Of a stretch of 5,164 nt of DNA, positions 1 through 5,164 are shown piece by piece. The notes below the pieces were generated by a model. It was not told the origin of the DNA. It made no database searches and worked only from the letters and a program-made list of their open reading frames with translations. Location of the stretch: contig DAOVHI010000100.1 in the NCBI GenBank assembly GCA_030671985.1, forward strand, positions 1-5,164, given 5' to 3'. Origin of the DNA: a bacterium. Lineage in GTDB: Bacteria > JAHJDO01. Both the position numbers and the translations under genes were made by a program. Every line of letters begins with the position of its first letter. Positions within the stretch are counted from its first letter, which is position 1.

Positions 1-1
1 A

Positions 2-766
2 TCTGTGATACATAAGCCGCATGGAATAGTTCTCTTGACAGGACCTACGGGGAGCGGAAAGACTACAACATTATATGCGTGTTTAAGTAAAATAAACGAT
101 AGTTCGAAAAAAATAGTAACAATAGAAGACCCTATTGAGTATCAGTTAAAAGGTATTTCTCAGATTCAAGTGCTACCTAAAATAGATTTAACGTTTGCCA
201 GAGGTCTGCGTTCAATGCTTCGACATGATCCTGACATCATGATGGTAGGAGAAATACGAGATTTTGAAACGGCAGAAACAACAATACGAACCGCTCTTAC
301 AGGACATCTGGTTTTCTCTACGTTACATACAAATGATGCGGCAGGAGCAATAACAAGGCTTCTTGACATGGGAATAGAAGCGTTTTTGTTGGCGTCATCT
401 ATTGAATGCATAATAGCGCAGAGACTTATTAGAGTTATATGTGAGGATTGCAAAGAGACTGCTAAAAATTCTGCTGTGCAGAAAAGAAGTTTGGGAATCC
501 CGCAAGAAGTAAAAATATTTGTTGGAAAAGGGTGCGAGAAGTGTAGATTTACAGGTTTTAAAGGCAGAACGGCAATACATGAGATGCTGGTAATTAATGA
601 TAAAATTCGCGAGCTTATAGTAAAGCAGACATCCGCTAATATAATCAGAGATAAAGCTATTTTGCAGGGAATGAAGACACTGCGTCAGGATGGATTAGAC
701 AAAGTTTGTAAGGGAATTACGACCATTGAAGAAGTTCTTCGAGTAACACAGCAGGAGGAGAAGTAG
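2..766 (+). CDS. gspE: Type II secretion ATPase GspE, C-terminal half (5' end outside window)
   Basis: GspE is the cytoplasmic hexameric ATPase that drives pseudopilus assembly from the inner face of the inner membrane (PF00437 family). Counting the GTG at base 5 as residue 1, the motifs come in the usual order: Walker A GPTGSGKT (13-20), Asp box TIEDPIEY (39-46), Walker B region [12 protein letters not shown] (75-86), and His box from LTGH to TLHTND (98-111). A zinc-type tetracysteine follows, CxxC at 146/149 and CxxC at 177/180. The frame is open to the left edge, and the GTG falls just before the Walker A strand, so it is not the real start. About half of a normal GspE (roughly 500-570 residues), including the N-terminal domains, is missing to the left. 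The stop lies 3 bases before gspF. PilB of type IV pili is the close alternative, but the gspG-gspK neighbours settle it as GspE. Confidence 0.95.
   Translation, partial: SVIHKPHGIVLLTGPTGSGKTTTLYACLSKINDSSKKIVTIEDPIEYQLKGISQIQVLPKIDLTFARGLRSMLRHDPDIMMVGEIRDFETAETTIRTALTGHLVFSTLHTNDAAGAITRLLDMGIEAFLLASSIECIIAQRLIRVICEDCKETAKNSAVQKRSLGIPQEVKIFVGKGCEKCRFTGFKGRTAIHEMLVINDKIRELIVKQTSANIIRDKAILQGMKTLRQDGLDKVCKGITTIEEVLRVTQQEEK
753..760 (+). promoter_or_regulatory. Ribosome binding site of gspF
   Basis: AGGAGGAG lies 9 bases before the gspF ATG at 770 and inside the last codons of gspE. It is a near-perfect Shine-Dalgarno sequence and supports this start, which gives a normal GspF N terminus. Confidence 0.8.
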
Positions 767-769
767 TTT

Positions 770-1981
770 ATGCCTGTTTTCTCTTACAAAGCGAAACAAG
801 GTCCTAAAAAAGTGATATCAGGAGTCATTGAAGCAGAAAATCAAGACATTGCTCTAAGCAGACTGGATAAAAAGGGTTACTTTGTTTTGTCTATAAGCGC
901 AGAAAAAGAGAAAACTAATTTTAAGTCCGGTCTTGGAATTTTTCAGCGTATCAACTTAAAGCATATCAGCTTATTCACCAGACAGTTATCGGATTTATTG
1001 GATGCAGGGGTTCCTCTATTGGCATCAATAGACATACTATCAAAACAAGCGGACAATACGCTTTTTGGCAGAGTTCTGGATGGAATATACACGGATATTA
1101 AGGATGGCAAGAGTCTATCGGAATCATTAGCTAAATATCCCAAGCTTTTTTCTCCGCTTTATATCAATATGGTTGCTTCCGGCGAGACAGGCGGGATATT
1201 AGAGTGCGTTCTGTCAAGACTTGCGGATTTTTACGAGAAAGAGGATGAAATAAAATCAAAAATAAAAGCGGCTCTCACCTATCCTATATTTATGTTCTTT
1301 GCCGGAATAAGCACGATTATAGTGCTTTTAACGTTTGTAATTCCTAAATTGGTAGTTATGTTTGAAGATATGGGACAAAAATTGCCTTTGCCAACGCGAG
1401 TTTTGGTATCTTCAAGTAGTTTCATTGTTGAATTTTGGTGGGTTCCTATTGCGATTATATTTCTAGTTGTAATTCTTTTTAAACGGCTAAGGAATACAAG
1501 TGAAGGGGGACTAATAATAGACAAGTGGAAGCTTACAGTTCCTCTAGCCGGTAAACTTGTTCAGAAGGTTGAGATAAGCCGTTTTTCCAGAACGCTTGCA
1601 ACTTTGCTCGAAAATGGAGTGCCGATTCTGCAGTCTTTGAACATAGTAAAGAATACTATCGTTAACAAGGCTATATCCGGAGAGATAGATAGAGCGGCTA
1701 AGGACGTCTCGGAGGGGAATAAACTTGCAGCCAGTCTCGGGAAAGGGGTATGGATTCCTATTTTTGTAACAAACATGATTGCTGTTGGAGAAGAAAGCGG
1801 GTCTCTGGAGAAGACTTTATTGAAAATATCCGATACGTATGCTCGACAGGTTGATAAAACGACGAAGACCATAACTTCATTGCTGGAACCTGCAATGATT
1901 CTTATTATGGGATCTATTGTAGGATTTATAGTAATAAGTATGCTTTTACCGATATTTCAAATAAACATTCTAATACACTAG
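770..1981 (+). CDS. gspF: Type II secretion inner-membrane platform protein GspF
   Basis: GspF is the polytopic inner-membrane platform protein that couples GspE to pseudopilin assembly. The 403-residue length is normal for the family. It has the two tandem T2SSF repeats (PF00482): repeat 1 starts at FTRQLSDLLDAGVPL (69-83) with its SGETGG segment at 138-142, and repeat 2 starts at FSRTLATLLENGVPI (272-286) with its VGEESGSL segment at 339-346. Three hydrophobic segments fit membrane helices at about 173-193, 217-237 and 374-397, the typical three-helix topology. The start is a canonical MPVFSYKA and follows a strong ribosome binding site. The stop codon TAG merges into the GGAGG ribosome binding site of gspG, so the two genes are probably coupled. 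PilC of type IV pili is homologous, but the context favours GspF. Confidence 0.96.
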   Translation: MPVFSYKAKQGPKKVISGVIEAENQDIALSRLDKKGYFVLSISAEKEKTNFKSGLGIFQRINLKHISLFTRQLSDLLDAGVPLLASIDILSKQADNTLFGRVLDGIYTDIKDGKSLSESLAKYPKLFSPLYINMVASGETGGILECVLSRLADFYEKEDEIKSKIKAALTYPIFMFFAGISTIIVLLTFVIPKLVVMFEDMGQKLPLPTRVLVSSSSFIVEFWWVPIAIIFLVVILFKRLRNTSEGGLIIDKWKLTVPLAGKLVQKVEISRFSRTLATLLENGVPILQSLNIVKNTIVNKAISGEIDRAAKDVSEGNKLAASLGKGVWIPIFVTNMIAVGEESGSLEKTLLKISDTYARQVDKTTKTITSLLEPAMILIMGSIVGFIVISMLLPIFQINILIH

Positions 1982-1985
1982 GAGG
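1981..1985 (+). promoter_or_regulatory. Ribosome binding site that decides the gspG start
   Basis: GGAGG begins at the last base of the gspF stop codon and lies 7 bases before the ATG at 1993. The other candidate, ATG at 2014, would give a shorter leader more typical of GspG (MLKKG), but no Shine-Dalgarno sequence precedes it. This site therefore favours 1993. Confidence 0.75.
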
Positions 1986-1989
1986 AAAT

Positions 1990-2017
1990 AAAATGTCAAA
2001 TACCAAATGCCAAATGT
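1990..2017 (+). repeat. Heptanucleotide tandem repeat across the gspG start
   Basis: Four consecutive 7-base units, AAAATGT, CAAATAC, CAAATGC and CAAATGT, run from 1990 to 2017. The first unit contains the gspG ATG and the last contains the alternative ATG at 2014. The repeat encodes the unusual leader residues SNTKCQM just before the normal KKG|FTLIE cleavage site. Three units equal 21 bases, so gain or loss of three units keeps the frame, while one or two would break it unless translation starts at the inner ATG. Confidence 0.7.
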
Positions 2018-2436
2018 TGAAAAAAGGGTTCACTCTGATAGAGCTCATGCTTGTTGTTGTTATTATTGGTGTACTCATTGCAATGGTAGCTCCAAGACTT
2101 GCGGGTAGATCAAAAGAGGCAAGAGTTACAGCGGCTAAGGCGGATATTGACGCAAATATTGCAGTAGCCTTAGAGTTGTTTGAACTGGATAATGGCAGGT
2201 ATCCTGCATCTGAAGAGGGACTTAATGCGTTGCGCGGGAAACCTTCGGATCTTGAGAGCTGGAAGGGTCCTTACATTAAGAAAAGAATTCCGGTTGATCC
2301 ATGGGGAAATCCATATCAATATAAGTGTCCCGGAGAACATGGCGATGATTATGATCTCTTCTCCTGCGGACCGGATAGAGTGGTTGGTGGAGGAGATGAT
2401 GTTACTAATTGGGAAGAGGGCGCATCAGGCGAATGA
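1993..2436 (+). CDS. gspG: Major pseudopilin GspG
   Basis: GspG is the major subunit of the periplasmic T2SS pseudopilus (PF08334). Prepilin peptidase should cut at KKG|FTLIE between residues 12 and 13, leaving N-methylated Phe and Glu at +5 (residue 17). The hydrophobic N-terminal helix covers about 13-33. The C-terminal domain has the hallmark GspG elements: NGRYP (67-71) followed by EEGLNAL, DPWGNPY (102-108), PGEHG (113-117), and the calcium-site region GPDRVVGGGDDVTNW (126-140) with D128, D135 and D136 in the expected places. The 147-residue precursor is a normal size. Two cysteines, C112 and C125, bracket the PGEHG-DLFS loop and could form a disulfide; C6 is lost with the leader. The start at 1993 is chosen for its ribosome binding site. 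The stop overlaps the gspH start as ATGA. Confidence 0.97.
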   Translation: MSNTKCQMLKKGFTLIELMLVVVIIGVLIAMVAPRLAGRSKEARVTAAKADIDANIAVALELFELDNGRYPASEEGLNALRGKPSDLESWKGPYIKKRIPVDPWGNPYQYKCPGEHGDDYDLFSCGPDRVVGGGDDVTNWEEGASGE

Positions 2437-2909
2437 AGATGCGGGGAAAAGGGTTTACCTTTATTGAGGTGATTCTGGTTATCAGTATACTCGGTATTCT
2501 TACAGCTATATCTACTCCTCTGTTTAGGCGCACTTTTGATGACTTGCAGGTTAGAAACTTCTGTCGAGATGTATCGAAGCTTAGCAAGTATGTGCAGGAG
2601 AGAGCGATTATGGAGCAGATGATTCACAGAATAGATTTTGATGCTGATAACAACGAATACTGGGTCAGCATAGCAAAAGATCCATTAAATCCGGAAAAGT
2701 TTATCAGATTAAATAACAAGTTTGGCAGAATGAGAAGGTTCTCTTCTAACATAGTTTTGGAGTGTGTCAAACCACATGCAGTATTCTACCCTGATGGAAG
2801 AGCTGATGAATTAATAATATATGCATCAGGCGCAGACGGCGAAGTTTATACTTTAACTAATAAAGAGACTACAGGTTATGTCAAAATATTTAACTATCGA
2901 AAAGAATAA
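2433..2909 (+). CDS. gspH: Minor pseudopilin GspH
   Basis: GspH is a minor pseudopilin thought to join the GspG shaft to the tip complex (PF12019-like). I place the start at the ATG overlapping the gspG stop as ATGA, giving 158 residues and the short leader MKMRGKG; ATG at 2439 is possible, and a longer TTG start at 2409 is unlikely. Peptidase cleavage is predicted at GKG|FTFIE (7/8), with Glu at +5 (residue 12) and a hydrophobic helix at about 8-30. The rest is a beta-rich domain, with VFYPDGRADE (117-126) matching the conserved PDG turn of GspH. The body of the protein diverges, so the name rests on gene order, the N terminus and this turn. C44 and C111 are its only cysteines. Its end overlaps gspI by 32 bases. 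Confidence 0.88.
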   Translation: MKMRGKGFTFIEVILVISILGILTAISTPLFRRTFDDLQVRNFCRDVSKLSKYVQERAIMEQMIHRIDFDADNNEYWVSIAKDPLNPEKFIRLNNKFGRMRRFSSNIVLECVKPHAVFYPDGRADELIIYASGADGEVYTLTNKETTGYVKIFNYRKE

Positions 2910-3237
2910 AAAAGGCTTTCTTCTTTTTGAGGCAATGATCACAGTGGTCGTTTTATCTCTCGGTTTGGTAATTATCATACATTCATTTATTAGCTGTTTG
3001 AATGGTACAAAAGCCATTGTAAATTACGTAGATGCCGGTTTCTATTTGGAAAGAAAGATGTGGGATATAGAGAATGGATTAGAAGATACGTATGGAGAAG
3101 ATGAGAAATACAGGTGGCAATTGGACAGGAATGTTATTGAAGATACTGACCTGAGTGAAGCTGTATTGAGCGTGTCATGGGAGCAGAATAATATTGAAAA
3201 AGAATTAACTCTCACAACATATCTTGAGAAGAAATGA
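2878..3237 (+). CDS. gspI: Minor pseudopilin GspI
   Basis: GspI is the small minor pseudopilin that nucleates the I-J-K tip of the pseudopilus (PF02501). The 119-residue length fits. The leader is 13 residues long; cleavage is predicted at KKG|FLLFE (13/14), with Glu at +5 (residue 18), followed by a hydrophobic helix at about 14-37. The order EAM...VVLSLGL is typical of GspI, which usually reads EV(M)VAL.VL...G in this helix. The C-terminal end (WEQNNIEKELTLTTYL) resembles the final beta strands of the family. The ATG at 2878 is the only reasonable start before the cleavage site and overlaps gspH by 32 bases; the ribosome binding site is weak, so translation probably depends on coupling. The stop overlaps the gspJ start as ATGA. 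Confidence 0.88.
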   Translation: MSKYLTIEKNKKGFLLFEAMITVVVLSLGLVIIIHSFISCLNGTKAIVNYVDAGFYLERKMWDIENGLEDTYGEDEKYRWQLDRNVIEDTDLSEAVLSVSWEQNNIEKELTLTTYLEKK

Positions 3238-3767
3238 AAAAAGGGTTTACATTATTGGAATTATTAGTTGCAATAATGATTTTTGCTGTGGTCGTCAGCG
3301 CAGTATACAGTACCCTGTATTCAGGCATCAAGGTATGGAACAAAGGTGATGCTCACACACGCTTTCCCGAGTCCTCGCAAATGGCGCTCAATGGAATAAT
3401 AAAAGACATCAGAAACGTGGTCAGGTTCTCTGGGATTAAGTTTGAGGGGGAAAAGAATAGTATTTCAATGCCGGTGATAAAGAGTGGGATATGTAAAGTC
3501 GGCTATTATTTAGATAATGATAAAGTAATGAGAGATATCCGGACGTATCCTGAGAGTTTAAGCGAACAAACGAATGAACGAGAACTGGTTTCCGGCATTC
3601 AGGAACTGGTTTTTTCCTATTGTGACGGAGAGAAAGAATGGAAAGATTCATGGGGGGAAGACAATTTTCCGTATGCAGTGAAATTGTCAATTAAGAGCAA
3701 GGAAGGGAATATTCTTGAGGCAATAACAGAAGTTCCAATATTTGATACGGAGATAACGCATGAATAA
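3234..3767 (+). CDS. gspJ: Minor pseudopilin GspJ
   Basis: GspJ is a tip-complex minor pseudopilin (PF11612). The start gives the very short leader MKKG, with cleavage at KKG|FTLLE (4/5), Glu at +5 (residue 9) and a hydrophobic helix at about 5-28. The following TLYSGIKVWNKG and the region with LNGIIKDIRNV (52-62) match the helix of the family that usually carries basic residues and an aspartate. The late FPYAVKLSI (145-153) matches the conserved strand of GspJ written as P.aV.l.l. Length is 177 residues, slightly short of many members. C87 and C130 are its only cysteines. The start overlaps the gspI stop (ATGA), and the end overlaps gspK by 8 bases. Confidence 0.88.
   Translation: MKKGFTLLELLVAIMIFAVVVSAVYSTLYSGIKVWNKGDAHTRFPESSQMALNGIIKDIRNVVRFSGIKFEGEKNSISMPVIKSGICKVGYYLDNDKVMRDIRTYPESLSEQTNERELVSGIQELVFSYCDGEKEWKDSWGEDNFPYAVKLSIKSKEGNILEAITEVPIFDTEITHE
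3749..3752 (+). promoter_or_regulatory. Ribosome binding site of gspK
   Basis: GGAG inside the end of gspJ lies 7 bases before the gspK ATG at 3760. It supports that start, which places a proper MNKRG leader directly before the hydrophobic segment. Confidence 0.6.
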
Positions 3768-4743
3768 ACGTGGTTCAATTCTGATCATAACCTTATGGAT
3801 TTTAGCTATTCTGTCTCTTTTGGCAATTAGTTTTGCTCATCACACAGCTGTCGGCATAAAGCTTACTGAGTATCATATCAGCAGTCTCAAGAATTTATAT
3901 ATATGTAAGGCGGGTATTAAGAGAGTCCGCTGTGAATTAAATACAGATAAAGAGTACGACTCTCTTAATGATTCATGGAGCAGTAATCAGGAAGCATTTA
4001 AGAATGTATGTGTAGGAGACGGCGCGTTTACAGTCAGTTATCAGATGGAAGATGATAATAAAGACATGATCACTGTATATGGGATGATTGACGAGGAGAG
4101 AAAGATTAATATTAACAAACTTGTTAAAAACGGTGTTCGGGATGGAGTTAGATTAAGCCAGATGAAAAAACTTTTTGAGATACTTGATATAGATACAGTA
4201 ATTGCAGATTATATTATTGACTGGCTTGATTCAGATTCAGATTCTCAAGTAGATGGAGAAGAAGATTTCTATCAGGGCTTGAGTGATCCTTATCATTGCA
4301 AAAACGATTCAATTGAGTGTTTAGAGGAGATGTACTTGATAAGGGGAGTTACAACTGAGATATTTAAAAAACTGAAACCATATATCACAATTTACGGAGA
4401 CGGGAAGATCAATATAAACACCGCGGGAAAAGAAATTTTCATGAGTCTGGGAATGGATGATGGGCTCGCGCAGAAAATCTTAGACTACAGAAGTCAGGAC
4501 GGAGGAGAAGATGATTTATATTCTTTCAAAACGCTTAGAAGTATTATCCCGAATTTAGATTTAACATCTAAGCAAAAACAGACATTAACAGCTCTCATAC
4601 CAGGATATCTGACTGTGTGTTCAAGTGTTTTTACAGTAAACGTGATAAGCGTATTGAATAATAACAAACTTGCAAAAAGAGTGAATGTAATCTTACAAAG
4701 AGAAAAAGGCAATATAAAGATAAAATACTGGCATGAAAGCTAA
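3760..4743 (+). CDS. gspK: Minor pseudopilin GspK (pseudopilus tip)
   Basis: GspK is the large minor pseudopilin at the tip of the pseudopilus (PF03934). The 327-residue length is typical. The leader MNKRG precedes a predicted cut at G5|S6 and a hydrophobic helix at about 6-25. As is usual for GspK, there is no Glu at +5 (residue 10 is Ile). Family landmarks are EERKININ (112-119), DWLD (154-157) followed by an acidic loop to GEEDFY (166-171), and KININTAGKEI (216-226) ahead of a helix-hairpin-helix-like segment. The loop at 157-168 has acidic or polar residues at EF-hand positions (D157, D159, D161, Q163, D165, E168), in the region where GspK is known to bind calcium. Six cysteines are present (49, 58, 84, 180, 187, 287), with C180/C187 close together. 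It is the last recognisable gsp gene here and is followed by a convergent gene. Confidence 0.95.
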   Translation: MNKRGSILIITLWILAILSLLAISFAHHTAVGIKLTEYHISSLKNLYICKAGIKRVRCELNTDKEYDSLNDSWSSNQEAFKNVCVGDGAFTVSYQMEDDNKDMITVYGMIDEERKININKLVKNGVRDGVRLSQMKKLFEILDIDTVIADYIIDWLDSDSDSQVDGEEDFYQGLSDPYHCKNDSIECLEEMYLIRGVTTEIFKKLKPYITIYGDGKININTAGKEIFMSLGMDDGLAQKILDYRSQDGGEDDLYSFKTLRSIIPNLDLTSKQKQTLTALIPGYLTVCSSVFTVNVISVLNNNKLAKRVNVILQREKGNIKIKYWHES

Positions 4744-4754
4744 AGCGGAATTTA

Positions 4755-4883
4755 TCAAAAAATACTTCCCTGATATAACATCTTAAAAAAATCACTAACA
4801 GGGAGTACATCCAAGTCATCATAATGATACCTTCTATTACCTGTATAAACACCTATCATTTTATCAATATGAATGCTCTTAGT
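4755..4883 (-). pseudogene. Detached C-terminal tail of the DUF4143 protein (other frame)
   Basis: Read on the - strand from 4883 down to the TGA at 4757-4755, this frame gives 42 residues without a stop. They include IGVYTGNRRYHYDD and DLDVLPVSDFFKML, which is the normal ending of DUF4143 proteins (a VYxG strand, then V/L-LP-V-x-D-F near the C terminus). It has no start codon or ribosome binding site of its own. The upstream part ends at 4879 in the neighbouring frame. Removing one base from the A-run at about 4876-4879 region's coding-strand AAAAG (plus-strand 4875-4879 to 4885) would join the two as LIK-TKSIHIDKM without loss of domain. It is therefore the end of the same gene, cut off by a one-base frameshift. 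It ends 11 bases from the gspK stop. Confidence 0.85.
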
Positions 4884-5164
4884 CTTTTATTAGGGAACGC
4901 ATTGGATTTTCCCATTTCCTCTGCCATTTGGCAGCGGTTTTTACTTCAATACAAACAACATGCGCGCAGGATGTCTGCTGACGTTTTTTAGTTTCAATAA
5001 CAAAATCAATTTCCATACCGCTTCCTGTACGATAAAAACTAATAGGTCTGTTCTTGTTTTGAATGTGGTTGTATATTCTCAGTTCATGAAAAATCATACT
5101 TTCTAATGCTATCTCTTTCCAGAGTCTGTCAACATGGTCAAAAAGAAGACCTGCCGCAGCCCTG
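4879..5164 (-). CDS. ATPase of the AAA_14/DUF4143 family, C-terminal part, frameshifted (5' end outside window)
   Basis: The frame enters from the right edge and stops at 4881-4879; the N terminus lies beyond the window. Visible residues begin RAAAGLLFDHVDRLW and contain the DUF4143 (PF13635) signature: HELR, then FYRTGSGMEIDFVIE, then CIEVKTAAKW. The xE-I/V-D-F...IEVK pattern resembles a PD-(D/E)xK nuclease fold core (E/D and ExK), which is why these domains are sometimes viewed as nuclease-like. Full-length members are about 370-450 residues, with an N-terminal P-loop ATPase domain (AAA_14, PF13173); that part cannot be seen here. The cellular role of the family is poorly known; members are common and scattered in bacteria and archaea and often appear as mobile or accessory genes. 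The frame breaks after RSLIKD, and the rest of the domain continues in another frame at 4883-4755. The gene converges on the T2SS operon and is probably unrelated to it. Confidence 0.85.
   Translation of the reverse strand, partial: RAAAGLLFDHVDRLWKEIALESMIFHELRIYNHIQNKNRPISFYRTGSGMEIDFVIETKKRQQTSCAHVVCIEVKTAAKWQRKWENPMRSLIKD

Noticed and set aside
5-7. GTG as the start codon of gspE.
   Set aside because: It falls immediately before the Walker A region, the frame is open to the window edge, and GspE needs its N-terminal domains. The gene is truncated by the window.
2409-2432. TTG at 2409 as the gspH start.
   Set aside because: It would add eight residues and a 28-base overlap with gspG, while ATG at 2433 gives a standard ATGA overlap and a normal short prepilin leader.
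2180-2467. A 95-codon + strand frame within gspG/gspH, and several - strand frames of 60-103 codons inside gspE, gspF, gspH, gspJ and gspK.
   Set aside because: They lie antisense to or out of frame with genes that have clear family motifs, show no recognisable domain, and have no ribosome binding sites of note.
2-4743. Type IV pilus locus (pilB, pilC, pilins) instead of a T2SS.
   Set aside because: The GspG calcium-loop signature GGGDDVTNW, a full-length GspK and the E-F-G-H-I-J-K order are specific to type II secretion.
4757-4806. Terminator-like hairpin on the - strand: ACTCCCTG pairs with CAGGGAAGT (one bulged A), followed by six Ts.
   Set aside because: The loop is about 26 bases, the stem is only 8 pairs with a bulge, and the T-run lies before the stop codon of the reconstructed DUF4143 frame, so termination there would cut the message inside its own stop. 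More likely a coincidence within coding sequence.
4631-4852. A 73-codon - strand frame with hydrophobic stretches.
   Set aside because: It overlaps the end of gspK and the reconstructed DUF4143 tail, which has much better family support in the neighbouring frame.

Overview
This window holds the distal part of a type II secretion system (T2SS, general secretory pathway) operon, running left to right on the + strand. Near the right edge it is met by the 3' end of an unrelated gene on the - strand. The + strand order is gspE (5' end cut off by the window), gspF, gspG, gspH, gspI, gspJ, gspK. This is the classical gsp gene order, and each assignment rests on family motifs visible in the translation. 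No RNA genes, insertion sequences, CRISPR arrays or phage genes are visible.

The organism should be a diderm (Gram-negative type) bacterium, because a T2SS spans two membranes. The DNA is AT-leaning by eye, with good GGAGG-type ribosome binding sites and tightly packed genes. It could belong to a candidate phylum known mainly from metagenomes (Omnitrophota or Elusimicrobiota, for example), but this is an impression from protein style. The sequence alone does not prove taxonomy.

Layout: 2-766 is the C-terminal half of the GspE ATPase; 770-1981 is the inner-membrane platform protein GspF; 1993-2436 is the major pseudopilin GspG; 2433-2909 is GspH; 2878-3237 is GspI; 3234-3767 is GspJ; 3760-4743 is GspK. 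From gspG on, every junction overlaps: ATGA at G/H and I/J, 32 bases at H/I, 8 bases at J/K. This implies one transcript with translational coupling. GspE powers the machine, GspF anchors it in the inner membrane, GspG polymerises into the pseudopilus, and H-I-J-K form its tip. All five pseudopilins keep a prepilin peptidase (GspO/PilD) cleavage site. The usual next genes, gspL and gspM, do not follow.

From 4755 to the right edge, on the - strand, lies the C-terminal region of an AAA ATPase/DUF4143 family protein, converging on gspK with only 11 bases between the stop codons. Its reading frame breaks at about 4876-4883. The last 42 residues of the domain are intact but sit in another frame, so the gene carries a single-base frameshift (real, or a sequencing/assembly error). 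This explains the stretch 4755-4878, which otherwise looks non-coding.

The window is mostly a conventional T2SS operon. The points worth a second look are the frameshift, a four-unit heptanucleotide repeat over the gspG start, the paired cysteines in the pseudopilins, an EF-hand-like acidic loop in GspK, and the abrupt end of the operon after gspK. I do not see a clearly new system.
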